From Bryobacteraceae bacterium (GTDB taxonomy: Bacteria; Acidobacteriota; Terriglobia; Bryobacterales; Bryobacteraceae): a DNA stretch of 64,000 bases. Numbering within the stretch: the stretch's first letter is position 1; every line of letters starts with the position of its first letter. The notes beneath the pieces were generated by a model. It saw nothing but the letters and a program-made list of their open reading frames with translations, was not told the DNA's origin and did no database searches. The translations under genes were made by a program, and so were the position numbers. The DNA lies in NCBI GenBank assembly GCA_019748195.1, contig JAIEPW010000011.1:1-64000 (forward strand), read 5' to 3'. This document shows, one piece after another, positions 25,854 to 34,597 of this stretch.

Positions 25854-27404
25854 ATGCGGCTACCCATCTGCTCATTCTTACTTACGGCGCTGCTCACGGC
25901 CCAGACCGCCGACCTCGCCCAGCTTAAGTCCCAGGCCGTTTCTGAAGTCGATTCGATGCGCAAGCTGACTCAGGAAATGGTCGACTCCATTTTCAGCTTC
26001 GGCGAGCTCGGCTTTCAGGAATTCGAGACGTCGGCCTACGTCACCGCCATTCTCGAAAAAAACGGATTCCGGGTGGAGCGCGGAGTCGCCGGGATGCCGA
26101 CCGCGTGGGTCGCCTCCTGGGGCTCGGGCAAACCGGTCATCGGATTCATGACCGACATCGACGGAATCCCGCGCGCCTCTCAAAAGCCGGGCGTCGCCTA
26201 CCATGATCCGCTGGTGGAAGGCGCCCCCGGTCATGGAGAAGGCCACAATTCCGGGCAGGCCGTAAACGTCACCGCGGCGCTCGCGCTAAAGAAGCTGATG
26301 GAGAGACACCGGATTTCCGGCACGCTTCGACTCTACCCCGGCGTGGCGGAAGAACTCGTCGGCGCGAAGGCGTTCTTCGTTCGCGCGGGCATGTTCAAGG
26401 ACGTGGACATCGTTCTCGGCTGCCACGTATCGAGCGATCTGTCCACCGCATACGGCCACACCGGCAACAACGGGCTGGTTTCGGTGATGTACACCTTCAA
26501 GGGCGCGGCCGCGCACGCGGCCGGAGGACCGTGGCGGGGCAAGAGCGCCCTGGACGCCGTGGAGCTGATGAACATGGCCTGGAACATGAAGCGCGAGCAT
26601 TTGCGAACCGAGCAGCGCTCCCACTACGTGATCACCAACGGCGGCGACCAGCCGAACGTGGTCCCCAGCGAAGCCCAGGTCTGGTATTACTTCCGGGAAC
26701 TCGACTATCCGCACATTCGGGAGATGCACGAGTTCGGGAACACGTTCGCCAAGGCTGCCGCGTCCATGACCGGCACCAGCTACACCGCGCGCGTGGTGGG
26801 ATCCGCTTGGCCGAATCACTTCAACAAAGTCATCGCGGAAACCCAACAGAAGAACATCGACGCGGTGGGCATGCCGCAGTGGGACGAAGCCGACCAGACC
26901 CTGGCGAAGGCGCTGCAGCGCGAAATCGGGCAGAAGGCGGAAGGGTTGAAGACAAAAGTGGAGCCGCTGAAGCCGCCGGCGCCCGCCCGCGGCGGGGGTT
27001 CCGACGACATCGGCGACATCTCCTGGGTGGTGCCCACAACGTACCTCCGATTCCCGGCGAACATCCCCAACCTTCCGGGACACAGTTGGGAGAACGCCAT
27101 CGCCATGGCCACCCCTATCGCGCACAAAGGTTCCACGGCGGGCGCCAAGGTGCAGGCAATGACCGCCCTCGATTTCCTCCTGAAACCGGAGTTGATCCAG
27201 CAGGCCTGGGATTACCTCAAGAACATCCAGACCAAGGACACGCAATATCAGCCGCTCATCGGGCCTGACGATGTCCCCGCCATCGAGTTGAACAAGGAAA
27301 AGATGGAGAAGTTCCGGCCGCTGATGAAGAAGTATTACTACGATCCTTCGAAGTATCCGACGTACCTGGATCAGTTGGGTATCAAGTATCCGACCACTCG
27401 GTAA
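25854..27404 (+). CDS. Secreted M20-family amidohydrolase (AbgB-like), first of a tandem pair
   Basis: 516 residues with an N-terminal signal peptide (MRLPICSFLLTALLTAQT). Peptidase-M20 features are the metal-binding DIDGIP motif (about residue 103), GHGEGHNSGQAVNVTAALALKK and a dimerisation domain (VMYTFKGAAAHAAGGPWRGKSALDAVELMN). SDDIGDISWVVP supplies further metal ligands near the C-terminus. AbgB-type enzymes cleave p-aminobenzoyl-glutamate and related amides; the exact substrate here is unknown. It is closely paralogous to the following gene along its whole length. Confidence 0.86.
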   Translation: MRLPICSFLLTALLTAQTADLAQLKSQAVSEVDSMRKLTQEMVDSIFSFGELGFQEFETSAYVTAILEKNGFRVERGVAGMPTAWVASWGSGKPVIGFMTDIDGIPRASQKPGVAYHDPLVEGAPGHGEGHNSGQAVNVTAALALKKLMERHRISGTLRLYPGVAEELVGAKAFFVRAGMFKDVDIVLGCHVSSDLSTAYGHTGNNGLVSVMYTFKGAAAHAAGGPWRGKSALDAVELMNMAWNMKREHLRTEQRSHYVITNGGDQPNVVPSEAQVWYYFRELDYPHIREMHEFGNTFAKAAASMTGTSYTARVVGSAWPNHFNKVIAETQQKNIDAVGMPQWDEADQTLAKALQREIGQKAEGLKTKVEPLKPPAPARGGGSDDIGDISWVVPTTYLRFPANIPNLPGHSWENAIAMATPIAHKGSTAGAKVQAMTALDFLLKPELIQQAWDYLKNIQTKDTQYQPLIGPDDVPAIELNKEKMEKFRPLMKKYYYDPSKYPTYLDQLGIKYPTTR

Positions 27405-27407
27405 CCA

Positions 27408-28955
27408 ATGCGACTCACATACCTCCTCCTGCTTACCGGCGCTCTCCTCGCCCAGCCGCCTCAACTGGACTCGCTCAAGAAGGAGGCCGTCGCGGAGGTA
27501 AACTCCCGCCAGAAACTGATTCAGGAGATGGTGGATTCCATATTCAGCTTCGGCGAACTCGGTTTTCAGGAGGTGGAAACCTCCCGGTACGTCACCGCGA
27601 TCCTGGAGAAAAACAGCTTCCGGGTGCAACGCGGGGTCGCGGGAATTCCCACCGCCTGGGTGGCGGAGTGGGGCTCCGGCAAGCCGGTCATCGGCTTCAT
27701 CACCGACCTCGACGGCATCCCCAAGGCTTCGCAGAAGCCCGGCGTCGCCTACCACGCGCCGTTGATCGAGGGCGCGCCCGGGCATGGCGAAGGACACAAC
27801 TCCGGGCAGGCGGTAAACGTCGCGGCGGCATTGGCGCTGCAGAAGCTGATGGTCAGGTACAAGATCCCCGGCACGCTCCGGCTTTACCCCGGCGTCGCGG
27901 AGGAACAACTCGCCACCAAGGCGTACATGGTGCGCGCGGGCCTGTTTCGCGATCTCGACGTCATGTTGGGTGCGCACGTGGGCAGCGGCTCCAGCACCAG
28001 TTGGGGAGCCGGCGAATGGTCCGCCGGTCTGGTCTCGGTCCAGTACACCTTCCACGGAGCGGCGGCCCACGCGGCCGGCGCGCCATGGAGGGGTAGGAGC
28101 GCGCTGGACGCGGTCGAGTTAATGAACGCGGCGTGGAACATGAAGAAAGAGCACCTTCGCCCCGAACACCGCATGCACTATGTCATCACCAACGGCGGCG
28201 ATCAGCCGAACGTCGTGCCCTCGGAAGCCAGCGTCTGGTATTACTTTCGCGAGCTGGATTATCCACGCATCAAGGAACTGCACGAATATGCCCGTACCTT
28301 CGCCAAGGCCGCCGCTTCCATGACCGGCGCCACCTACACGGAGCGCGTCGTGGGAGTTGCCTGGCCCACGCATTTCAACAAAGTCGTGGCGGAAGTCCAG
28401 CAGCGCAACATCGAAACCGCCGGCATGCCGCAATGGTCGGAAGCGGATCAGGCGCTGGCGAAGGCGCTGCAGCGCGAGCTCGGCCAGAAGGAAACCGGCC
28501 TTGAAACCAAAGTCCAGCCGCTGCGCGGCCCCAATCCCGGCTCCGGCGGCTCGGACGATATCGGCGACATCGCCTGGGTGGTGCCCACCGTCTACTACCT
28601 GTATCCCGCGAACATCCCCAACCTTCCGGGCCACAGTTGGGCGGACGCGGTCGCCATGGCGACGCCGATCGCTCATAAGGGCTCCACCACCGGCGCGCAG
28701 GTACAGGCGATGACCGCGCTCGACTTCCTCCTTCGGCCCGAACTGATCCGGCAGGCTTGGGATTACTTCCGCGACGTCCAGACCAAGGACATCCAATACC
28801 AGCCGTTGATCGCCGCCGAGGATCAGCCCGCCATCGAAATGAACCGCGACAAGATGGAGCGGTTCCGGCCGGAGATGAAGAAGCTTTATTACGATCCAGC
28901 GCGCTTCAAAACTTACCTGGAGCAGCTCGGCATCCGCTACCCGACTCTCCGTTGA
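27408..28955 (+). CDS. Secreted M20-family amidohydrolase (AbgB-like), second of a tandem pair
   Basis: 515 residues, 3 bp after the preceding paralogue and alignable with it from signal peptide to last residue. The same metal-site motifs are kept (DLDGIPKASQKPG, GHGEGHNSGQAVNVAAALAL, SDDIGDIAWVVP). Differences cluster around the substrate-facing segment near residue 195 (GAHVGSGSSTSWGAGEWSAG here, CHVSSDLSTAYGHTGNNG in the first copy). A tandem duplication with divergence in specificity is the simplest reading. The next gene encodes a dipeptidase, suggesting a small peptide/amide scavenging operon. Confidence 0.85.
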   Translation: MRLTYLLLLTGALLAQPPQLDSLKKEAVAEVNSRQKLIQEMVDSIFSFGELGFQEVETSRYVTAILEKNSFRVQRGVAGIPTAWVAEWGSGKPVIGFITDLDGIPKASQKPGVAYHAPLIEGAPGHGEGHNSGQAVNVAAALALQKLMVRYKIPGTLRLYPGVAEEQLATKAYMVRAGLFRDLDVMLGAHVGSGSSTSWGAGEWSAGLVSVQYTFHGAAAHAAGAPWRGRSALDAVELMNAAWNMKKEHLRPEHRMHYVITNGGDQPNVVPSEASVWYYFRELDYPRIKELHEYARTFAKAAASMTGATYTERVVGVAWPTHFNKVVAEVQQRNIETAGMPQWSEADQALAKALQRELGQKETGLETKVQPLRGPNPGSGGSDDIGDIAWVVPTVYYLYPANIPNLPGHSWADAVAMATPIAHKGSTTGAQVQAMTALDFLLRPELIRQAWDYFRDVQTKDIQYQPLIAAEDQPAIEMNRDKMERFRPEMKKLYYDPARFKTYLEQLGIRYPTLR

Positions 28956-28983
28956 ACAGCCGATGTGTCAAACTGGCACGGAT

Positions 28984-30138
28984 ATGACGCGCCGGACTTT
29001 GCTCACCCTGCCGCTCGCGGCGGCCGCGAATTCACAGGATACGCTTGCGCAGGCTCGCGCGATACACGCCACCAGCCTGGGCGTCGATTCGCATCTCGAT
29101 ACAGCGCAGCGCGTCCTCATGGAGAATCTGGACCTCTCCAAGCGCCATGCCGACGGACATGTCGATATCCCCCGGCTGAAGGAAGGCGGGGTTCGCGCGC
29201 CCTTCTTCGCTCTGTGGGTTCCGGTGTACTACAAGGGCTCGGAGGCGGTTCGCCGTACTCTGCAGTTGCATGACGCGATGCTCAAGGTCTTCGCCGCGCA
29301 TCCCGGCCAGATCGCGCTGGCGCGGAACGCCTCTGAGATTGAGTCGCTCGCCAAGGCGGGCCGCATCGCGGCGGTGCTCACGCTCGAAGGCGGACACCAG
29401 ATCGCCGACGATCTGGCGGTGCTGCGCACCTACCAGCACTTGGGAATTCGCTCCATGACGCTCACGCACTTCCGCAACAACAATTGGGCGGATGCGTCCA
29501 CCGACAAACCCGTTCACAACGGGCTGACCGCGTTCGGCAAGGATGTCGTGCGGGAGATGAATCGCATCGGCATGATCGTCGACATCTCTCACGTCTCCGA
29601 CAAGACTTTTTTCGACACGCTTGCGGTCACCAGCAAGCCGGTGATCGCGTCACACTCCTCCTGCCGCGCGCTCTCGCCCGTCCCCCGCAATATGTCCGAC
29701 GAAATGATCGGCGCCCTGAGCCGCAACGGCGGCGTTATCTCGATCAACTTCGGCGAAGGCTTCATCCATCCCAAGGATGCCGAAGCCCTCATGCGCGCCG
29801 TTCAAAGCGTGGGCTATAGCGAACCGGCGCTTTCCGGCGCCGCTCTCGACGAGTACGCGAAGAAGAGCCATTCCACCCTGCTCAAACCGGCAGCGGTGCA
29901 AGCCGCCATCTCCGATGTCGCCAATCACATCGACCACGCGGTGAAGATCGCCGGCGTCGACCACGTCGGCATCGGCAGCGATTACGACGGCATCTCCGGT
30001 CCCCCCAACGGGCTTCCCGACATCGGCAAGATGCCGCTTCTGACCGCCGAACTGCTCCGGCGCGGCCACAAGGAGGATGCCATCCGCAAGATCCTGGGCG
30101 GCAATCTCATGCGTGTCATCCGCGAGACCTGTGGCTAG
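28984..30138 (+). CDS. Membrane dipeptidase, peptidase family M19
   Basis: 384 residues from the ATG at 28984. The N-terminus reads MTRRTLLTLPLAAAANSQ, a signal resembling a twin-arginine (Tat) sequence. Zinc-ligand motifs of the renal-dipeptidase family are present in order: GVDSHLDT, TLEGGHQ, DISHVSD, ASHSSCRAL and GIGSDYDG. M19 enzymes hydrolyse dipeptides, including D-amino-acid and beta-lactam-like substrates. It follows the M20 pair with a 28 bp gap on the same strand, so shared transcription is likely. It runs tail to tail with the EamA transporter. Confidence 0.9.
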   Translation: MTRRTLLTLPLAAAANSQDTLAQARAIHATSLGVDSHLDTAQRVLMENLDLSKRHADGHVDIPRLKEGGVRAPFFALWVPVYYKGSEAVRRTLQLHDAMLKVFAAHPGQIALARNASEIESLAKAGRIAAVLTLEGGHQIADDLAVLRTYQHLGIRSMTLTHFRNNNWADASTDKPVHNGLTAFGKDVVREMNRIGMIVDISHVSDKTFFDTLAVTSKPVIASHSSCRALSPVPRNMSDEMIGALSRNGGVISINFGEGFIHPKDAEALMRAVQSVGYSEPALSGAALDEYAKKSHSTLLKPAAVQAAISDVANHIDHAVKIAGVDHVGIGSDYDGISGPPNGLPDIGKMPLLTAELLRRGHKEDAIRKILGGNLMRVIRETCG

Positions 30139-30140
30139 GG

Positions 30141-31049
30141 TCAGTGGCGCGCGGTCCGCTTCACCACGGCCACGCCCAGAAAGATGATCGCCATCGCGAC
30201 CGTCTCCCGCATCCCAAACGGCTCGCGGTAAATCAGCCAGCCCAGAAAGACGGCGACTAGCGGATTGATGTAGTTGTAAATCGAGACCACCGGTACCGGC
30301 AGCCGGTCCAGCGCGTAGATATAGGCGCTGTAGCCGACAATCGAACCGAACGTGATCAGGTAGATCAGAGCGCCCACGCCGCGCCCGCTCCACTCAACCG
30401 GATGCTGCGGAATCGCCGCCGTCAGCAGCGTGAAGAGCAGGCCTGTCGCCAGTTGCTGCACCGCCCCGCTCACCACCGGATGCGACTTCGAGGTCAGTCG
30501 CCGTTGCAGGATCGAGCCGACGGACCATCCCGCGCAACCGAACTGCAGCAGCCCGAAACCGGCCAGCATCGCCGAACCCTCCGCGCCGCCGCGCATCGCA
30601 TCCGGGCCCAGCAGAAACGCAACGCCCGACAGCCCGATCAGCATCCCCGCCATCGTCGGCCCATGCAGCCGGTCCCCTCCGGGGATCAGCGCCTCAATTC
30701 CCACCATCCAGAACGGCGAGGTCGTCAGGAACAGAGCGGCCATCCCGCTGGGAATCCATTGTTCGGCGAAAGCCAGGCATCCGTTCCCGATTCCCAGCGT
30801 GATCACCCCGAACAGCGCCGTCCGCCACAGCTCTCTTCCCCGCGGGATGTGCATCTTCATCGCCGCGGCCGCAATCAGCAGCACCCCGCCGCTGATCACA
30901 TACCGGATGGCCACCAGCGTCAACGGCGGAAACGACTCCAGGGCCATGCGGATGCCCAGGTACGTCGTGCCCCAGAAGAAACACACCGCAATCAGGGACG
31001 CCCATGCCGCTGCCCTCTCTTTTTCGGTCAATTCTCCAGCGTAGCTCAA
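30141..31049 (-). CDS. EamA/DMT-family transporter
   Basis: 302 residues with ten hydrophobic segments in two EamA repeats, the first opening with WASLIAVCFFWGTTYLGIRMAL and the second with AGFGLLQFGCAGWSVGSILQRR. DMT permeases export or import small metabolites, often amino acids; the substrate is not predictable. The start used is a TTG at 31049, 26 bp from the divergent kinase gene. Another TTG six codons downstream is possible. Confidence 0.85.
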   Translation of the reverse strand: MSYAGELTEKERAAAWASLIAVCFFWGTTYLGIRMALESFPPLTLVAIRYVISGGVLLIAAAAMKMHIPRGRELWRTALFGVITLGIGNGCLAFAEQWIPSGMAALFLTTSPFWMVGIEALIPGGDRLHGPTMAGMLIGLSGVAFLLGPDAMRGGAEGSAMLAGFGLLQFGCAGWSVGSILQRRLTSKSHPVVSGAVQQLATGLLFTLLTAAIPQHPVEWSGRGVGALIYLITFGSIVGYSAYIYALDRLPVPVVSIYNYINPLVAVFLGWLIYREPFGMRETVAMAIIFLGVAVVKRTARH

Positions 31050-31075
31050 GCCGCGGCTTCCACCCGCGGTCTACA

Positions 31076-32014
31076 ATGAAAAGCTTGATTGTCACGCTCA
31101 CGGTGAATCCCGCCATCGAACGCACGGTCACGGTGGACCGCCTGGTGTTCGAGGATCGCGGCTACATCCTTTCCCAGGCCGAGCAGCCCGGCGGCCGCGG
31201 ACTCAGCGCCGCCCGCGTCATCCACAGCTTCGGGGGCAAGGTGACCGCCGTGGTCACCTCCGGGGGCGGCGTCGGCGAGCAGATCGAGGACATGCTCACC
31301 GGGCTCGGCTTCAAGAGCCGGGTCGTCAAAATCCGCAATCAGAATCGGACCAACTTCACCATCTCCGACCGGCAGGGACTCACCGTGAAGCTGAACGAAC
31401 TCGGTCCCCCCATCGAGCGCGAGGAACTGGAGGCGCTCCGCCGGGTAATCGCCGAGGTGCTCGAGAAGTCAGCCTGGTTGATGATCTGCGGCAGCCTGCC
31501 CCCCGGCGTCGACCCCTACTTCTATGCCCGCCTGATCGAGATGTGCCACTCCGCCGGCGTGCAAACGCTGGTCGATACCGACGGCGATCCGCTGCTGCAT
31601 GCTCTCGAAGCAAAGCCCACCGCGATTGCGCCCAACCAGCACGAAGCCGAGCGCCTGCTCAGCCGCGCCCTGATTACACGCAGCCAGACGATGGAGGCGC
31701 TGCAACGGCTTCACGGCATGGGGCCGAATACGGTCCTGCTTTCCCTGGGCAGCCGGGGCGCGATCGCCACCAACGGCGAAGAACAGATCGAGGCGGTCCC
31801 GCCCCGCGTCGAGGCCCTATGCCCCATCGGCGCCGGCGACGCGCTTTCCGCCGCTTATGTCTGGGCACGCCGAAAGGGGAAGAATTTCTCCGATGCTCTT
31901 CGCTGGGGCGTCGCCGCCGGCACCGCCTCCGCCGCGCTGCCCGGCATCACCTTCGCCGATCTCGCGCAAACCAAGGCCGTGTACAAAGGCGTTCAGGTCC
32001 GGCCGCTCCGCTGA
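31076..32014 (+). CDS. PfkB-family sugar kinase (1-phosphofructokinase-like)
   Basis: 312 residues from the ATG at 31076; the track start at 31004 overlaps the divergent gene. It shows the N-terminal TLTVNPAIERTVTVDRL motif of the tagatose-6-P/1-phosphofructokinase subgroup and PfkB signature 1 (QPGGRGLSAARVIHSFGG). The C-terminal anion-hole/catalytic motif is PIGAGDALSAAYVW, with the presumed catalytic Asp in GAGD. The expected reaction is ATP-dependent phosphorylation of a sugar or sugar phosphate. Gly-Arg-Gly replaces the more common Gly-Lys-Gly in signature 1. Confidence 0.85.
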   Translation: MKSLIVTLTVNPAIERTVTVDRLVFEDRGYILSQAEQPGGRGLSAARVIHSFGGKVTAVVTSGGGVGEQIEDMLTGLGFKSRVVKIRNQNRTNFTISDRQGLTVKLNELGPPIEREELEALRRVIAEVLEKSAWLMICGSLPPGVDPYFYARLIEMCHSAGVQTLVDTDGDPLLHALEAKPTAIAPNQHEAERLLSRALITRSQTMEALQRLHGMGPNTVLLSLGSRGAIATNGEEQIEAVPPRVEALCPIGAGDALSAAYVWARRKGKNFSDALRWGVAAGTASAALPGITFADLAQTKAVYKGVQVRPLR

Positions 32015-32043
32015 AAAGTCCGCCCTGCTACCATGGTCGAATC

Positions 32044-32637
32044 ATGAAATTGCTAGCCGTCCTTGCCGCGGGTGCCTGCCTGCTCTCCGCCGAGCCGCTC
32101 ACTAAAGCCGAACGCGACGCCGCCGTCGCCCAACTGCAACGCACCGCCAAGTTATTCAAAAACTCGGTGAAGGGTCTGACGCCGGAACAGTGGAAGTTCA
32201 AGCAGGCCGCCGACCGCTGGTCCGCCGCCGAAGTCGCGGAACACATCACCTTAAGCGAGGACACCATCTTCGGCGCCTCCCAAAACGCGCTGAAAACACC
32301 GGCGAAGCCCCACGCCGCCGACGCCGCCCAGAAGGATGCCATGATCCTGAAAGCCGTTCCGGAGCGCAATCAGAAGGTGCAGGCGCCGGAGGTTCTGCGT
32401 CCTACCAACAAGTGGCCCGACCCGAAAGCCATGTTGAAAGAGTTTGATACCCGCCGCAAACGCAATATCAACTACATCAGGACCACGCAGGACGACCTGC
32501 GAGCCCACTTCGTCCCGCACCCGGTTCTCGGGCCCATGGACGGATACCAGTGGATCCTGCTGCTGTCGGCGCATTCCGAACGGCACACCAACCAGATCCT
32601 CGAAGTGAAGGCCGATTCCAAGTTCCCCAAGAAGTAA
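32044..32637 (+). CDS. Secreted DinB-superfamily protein
   Basis: 197 residues from the ATG at 32044. A signal peptide (MKLLAVLAAGACLLSAEP) precedes a DinB-like four-helix bundle. Probable metal-ligand histidines are spaced as in that fold: WSAAEVAEHITLSE early and LSAHSERHTNQILEV late. DinB-fold proteins include thiol-dependent transferases, but many have no known reaction. It is followed 2 bp later by a second DinB-like gene without signal peptide. Confidence 0.8.
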   Translation: MKLLAVLAAGACLLSAEPLTKAERDAAVAQLQRTAKLFKNSVKGLTPEQWKFKQAADRWSAAEVAEHITLSEDTIFGASQNALKTPAKPHAADAAQKDAMILKAVPERNQKVQAPEVLRPTNKWPDPKAMLKEFDTRRKRNINYIRTTQDDLRAHFVPHPVLGPMDGYQWILLLSAHSERHTNQILEVKADSKFPKK

Positions 32638-32639
32638 TC

Positions 32640-33209
32640 ATGGCCACGCTGACCGCCGAAGAACGCGACTTCCTTGCCGCCCAACTCCGGCAGTCCTCCA
32701 GCCAGTTCCTGGAGGCGATCGCCGGTCTTCCGCCGGAGCAATGGTCTTTCCGCCCCTCGGAGGACGTCTGGTCCGTTCAGGAAATCGCGGACCATGTCGT
32801 GGTAGTGGAACAGCGCATCTTCAAAATGATCCAGAAAATCTTGCGCGATCCGGCGCAGCCCGAAAAGGCCGCCGGGGTCGCGGGCAAGGAACGAAAACTG
32901 ATGCGCGCGGTCCTCGACCGCTCCACCCGCGTGAAAGTTCCGGAACCGATGGAGCCCACCGGTCAGGCGGAAACCCCCGAACAGATCGCCGCTTTGTTCC
33001 AGCAGGTCCGAGCGAAAACGCTGGACTACGTGCGCGACACCGCGGACCCCCTCCATCATCACTTCGCGCCCCACTTTGTTTTGAAGGATCTGGACGGCGC
33101 ACAGTGGCTGCTGATGATCGCCTTGCATACATCGCGGCACGTCCAGCAGATCGACGAAGTGAAGGCCCATGCCGCGTACCCTGGACAGGCGAGTCAGGCA
33201 GCGTCCTGA
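32640..33209 (+). CDS. DinB-superfamily protein (cytoplasmic)
   Basis: 189 residues from the ATG at 32640. It contains DinB-fold helices with candidate metal-binding histidines in VQEIADHVVVVEQ and LMIALHTSRHVQQIDEVK. It is homologous in layout to the preceding gene, including the LPPEQWSFRPSEDVWSVQEIADH segment against LTPEQWKFKQAADRWSAAEVAEH. It lacks a signal peptide, so the pair would place related domains on either side of the inner membrane. The function is unknown. Confidence 0.82.
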   Translation: MATLTAEERDFLAAQLRQSSSQFLEAIAGLPPEQWSFRPSEDVWSVQEIADHVVVVEQRIFKMIQKILRDPAQPEKAAGVAGKERKLMRAVLDRSTRVKVPEPMEPTGQAETPEQIAALFQQVRAKTLDYVRDTADPLHHHFAPHFVLKDLDGAQWLLMIALHTSRHVQQIDEVKAHAAYPGQASQAAS

Positions 33210-33330
33210 CGCGGTCCCCGTATCTCCCAGTACCAGCCGGTACACCCTGTTCTCGAATCGATGCGGCGATCCGCGCGTTTTCCGCTATCCTGGTATGCGA
33301 CCACAAGCAGGACGCGAGTGAGGGACAGGC

Positions 33331-33732
33331 ATGGCGAAGGTAATGCAGATCTATCTGGTTCACGCGGAGGGGGACGACGCCGTCCGCGAAAAACTAACCA
33401 CCCAGGCGAGAACCGCGAAACTGGCCGTTGAGTTCACCTATCTGCCCACCAAGCAGCCTTGGCTTCCCCACTGGAAAGCCAGTTGCCGCGGCAAGATTCT
33501 GCAGAGCAGCGGCGCGATCGTGCTGCTCACCAAGCGCGCTCAGGACCCGGCCGCCATCAAAACCGAGCTCGAGTTGCTTTCGGAGATCGACAGCCCCGTG
33601 ATGGGCGTCTTCATGGAGGGTCGGGGGATCGTCCCGGAGCAGTTGCGGGATGTCCCGGTTATTGAATGGAACTGGCCGGAAGTCGCCAAGTTCATCCAGT
33701 CCCTCGGGCGTGGCATGACAGCCAACGCGTAA
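33331..33732 (+). CDS. Stand-alone TIR-like (ThsB/DUF1863-type) protein
   Basis: 133 residues. A flavodoxin-like alternation of strands and helices begins IYLVHAEGDDAVREKLTTQAR, continues through PHWKASCRGKILQSSGAIVLLTKRAQ, then IKTELELLSEIDSPVMGVFMEG and ends VIEWNWPEVAKFIQSL. The order (short strand with acidic loop, Trp before a basic helix, hydrophobic strand ending LLT, then Glu-rich helix and VMGVFMEG strand) matches the MTH538 TIR-like family that includes ThsB of Thoeris. No ThsA-like SIR2 gene is adjacent. The assignment is by pattern, and the catalytic Glu of NADase TIRs was not located with confidence. Confidence 0.6.
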   Translation: MAKVMQIYLVHAEGDDAVREKLTTQARTAKLAVEFTYLPTKQPWLPHWKASCRGKILQSSGAIVLLTKRAQDPAAIKTELELLSEIDSPVMGVFMEGRGIVPEQLRDVPVIEWNWPEVAKFIQSLGRGMTANA

Positions 33733-33816
33733 GTTGTTGAATCAAAAAGACTAAGTTCAAGTAATAGTACGTTCAAGACGATCGGGTCCATCGCCTTGGC
33801 GCGTCCCCATGCCAAA

Positions 33817-34509
33817 ATGAAGGCGCAAAGGTTCGCCTTGGACCACCAGTACATTGAAGCGAACTCGATCGCCGAACGCTACCTGCGTCGCGAACTGTCC
33901 ATGGAGCAGCGCGCCGCCTTCGAGCAGCACTTCGTGGACTGCGAAGAGTGCCGCGATCGGCTGGCCCTCGCTGAGATGTTTCTCGCCTCGGAACCGGCGC
34001 CTCCGGAGCCCGAACCCCACCCCATCACGTCTCCCGCCCCCGTCCCTGTTTCCGTCTCCAGACACGACGGGCCGCACCTGCCGCCGGTGGCGGTTTGGCT
34101 AGGTCAACTTCAATTGTGGCAATTACTTACAGGAATCGGCGCGGCGGCGATGCTGGTTTTGAGCATCCCCTCCCTCCTGTTCCTCCGGGATCAGCGGCAT
34201 TCCGCTCCGGTCTACCGGCTGCAGCCAGCCGGCGAAACGGCGATCTCTTCCGGCGCGGCCGCGGTTTTGCTGATCCACATTCCCGGAAGCGGCCCCTTTG
34301 GCGAGTACCGGGCCGCGCTTCGCTGCGAAGACGGCGGGACCCGCTGGCTGCTCCGCGACCTCCGGCCCGCCTCCGGTGGAGTGCTGGCCCTGGCGATTCA
34401 ACCAGATACGCTTCGCGCCGGACGCTGTGTTCTGGACCTGTCCGGCGTCGCCGCGGGCGGCGGGGAAACCCGTGTGGCGACGTTCCAGTTGCGGGTCAAA
34501 CCTCGATAG
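33817..34509 (+). CDS. Zinc-finger membrane protein, anti-sigma-like
   Basis: About 230 residues from the ATG at 33817; an upstream TTG at 33796 is the alternative start. The N-terminus carries an anti-sigma zinc finger (FEQHFVDCEECRDR: His-x3-Cys-x2-Cys) after RRELSMEQRAA. A Pro-rich linker and a membrane segment at about 100-125 (LLTGIGAAAMLVLSIPSLLFL) follow, then a periplasmic beta-rich domain. No sigma factor gene adjoins it, so the partner is unknown. The topology parallels the HEAT anti-sigma at 5432-6391, but the extracytoplasmic parts are unrelated. Confidence 0.7.
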   Translation: MKAQRFALDHQYIEANSIAERYLRRELSMEQRAAFEQHFVDCEECRDRLALAEMFLASEPAPPEPEPHPITSPAPVPVSVSRHDGPHLPPVAVWLGQLQLWQLLTGIGAAAMLVLSIPSLLFLRDQRHSAPVYRLQPAGETAISSGAAAVLLIHIPGSGPFGEYRAALRCEDGGTRWLLRDLRPASGGVLALAIQPDTLRAGRCVLDLSGVAAGGGETRVATFQLRVKPR

Positions 34510-34552
34510 CGCCCCTACAAGCCCCCGATTCGCCCGTCCGCTACCTGCTTGG

Positions 34553-34581
34553 TTGTCCACCCCGCGCGGGGATCGTACAAT
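34553..34581 (+). promoter_or_regulatory. Sigma-70-type promoter upstream of the ferredoxin gene
   Basis: TTGTCC (-35) and TACAAT (-10) are separated by exactly 17 bp, and the start codon follows 17 bp after the -10. The expected start site, near 34588, would leave a leader of only about 10 nt, downstream of the AGAGG at 34582-34586. The mRNA may therefore be nearly leaderless. Confidence 0.55.
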
Positions 34582-34597
34582 AGAGGTTCATCCTGCC

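Noticed and set aside
26286-28070. 594-residue minus-strand ORF across the two M20 genes
   Set aside because: Pure antisense shadow of two high-GC paralogues; no family resemblance, and the plus strand encodes recognisable enzymes throughout.
33817-34509. Zinc-finger membrane gene as the effector partner of the TIR-like gene
   Set aside because: The gene has anti-sigma-type architecture, no nucleotide-binding or nuclease motif, and lies 84 bp away; adjacency alone is too weak to claim a defence pair.
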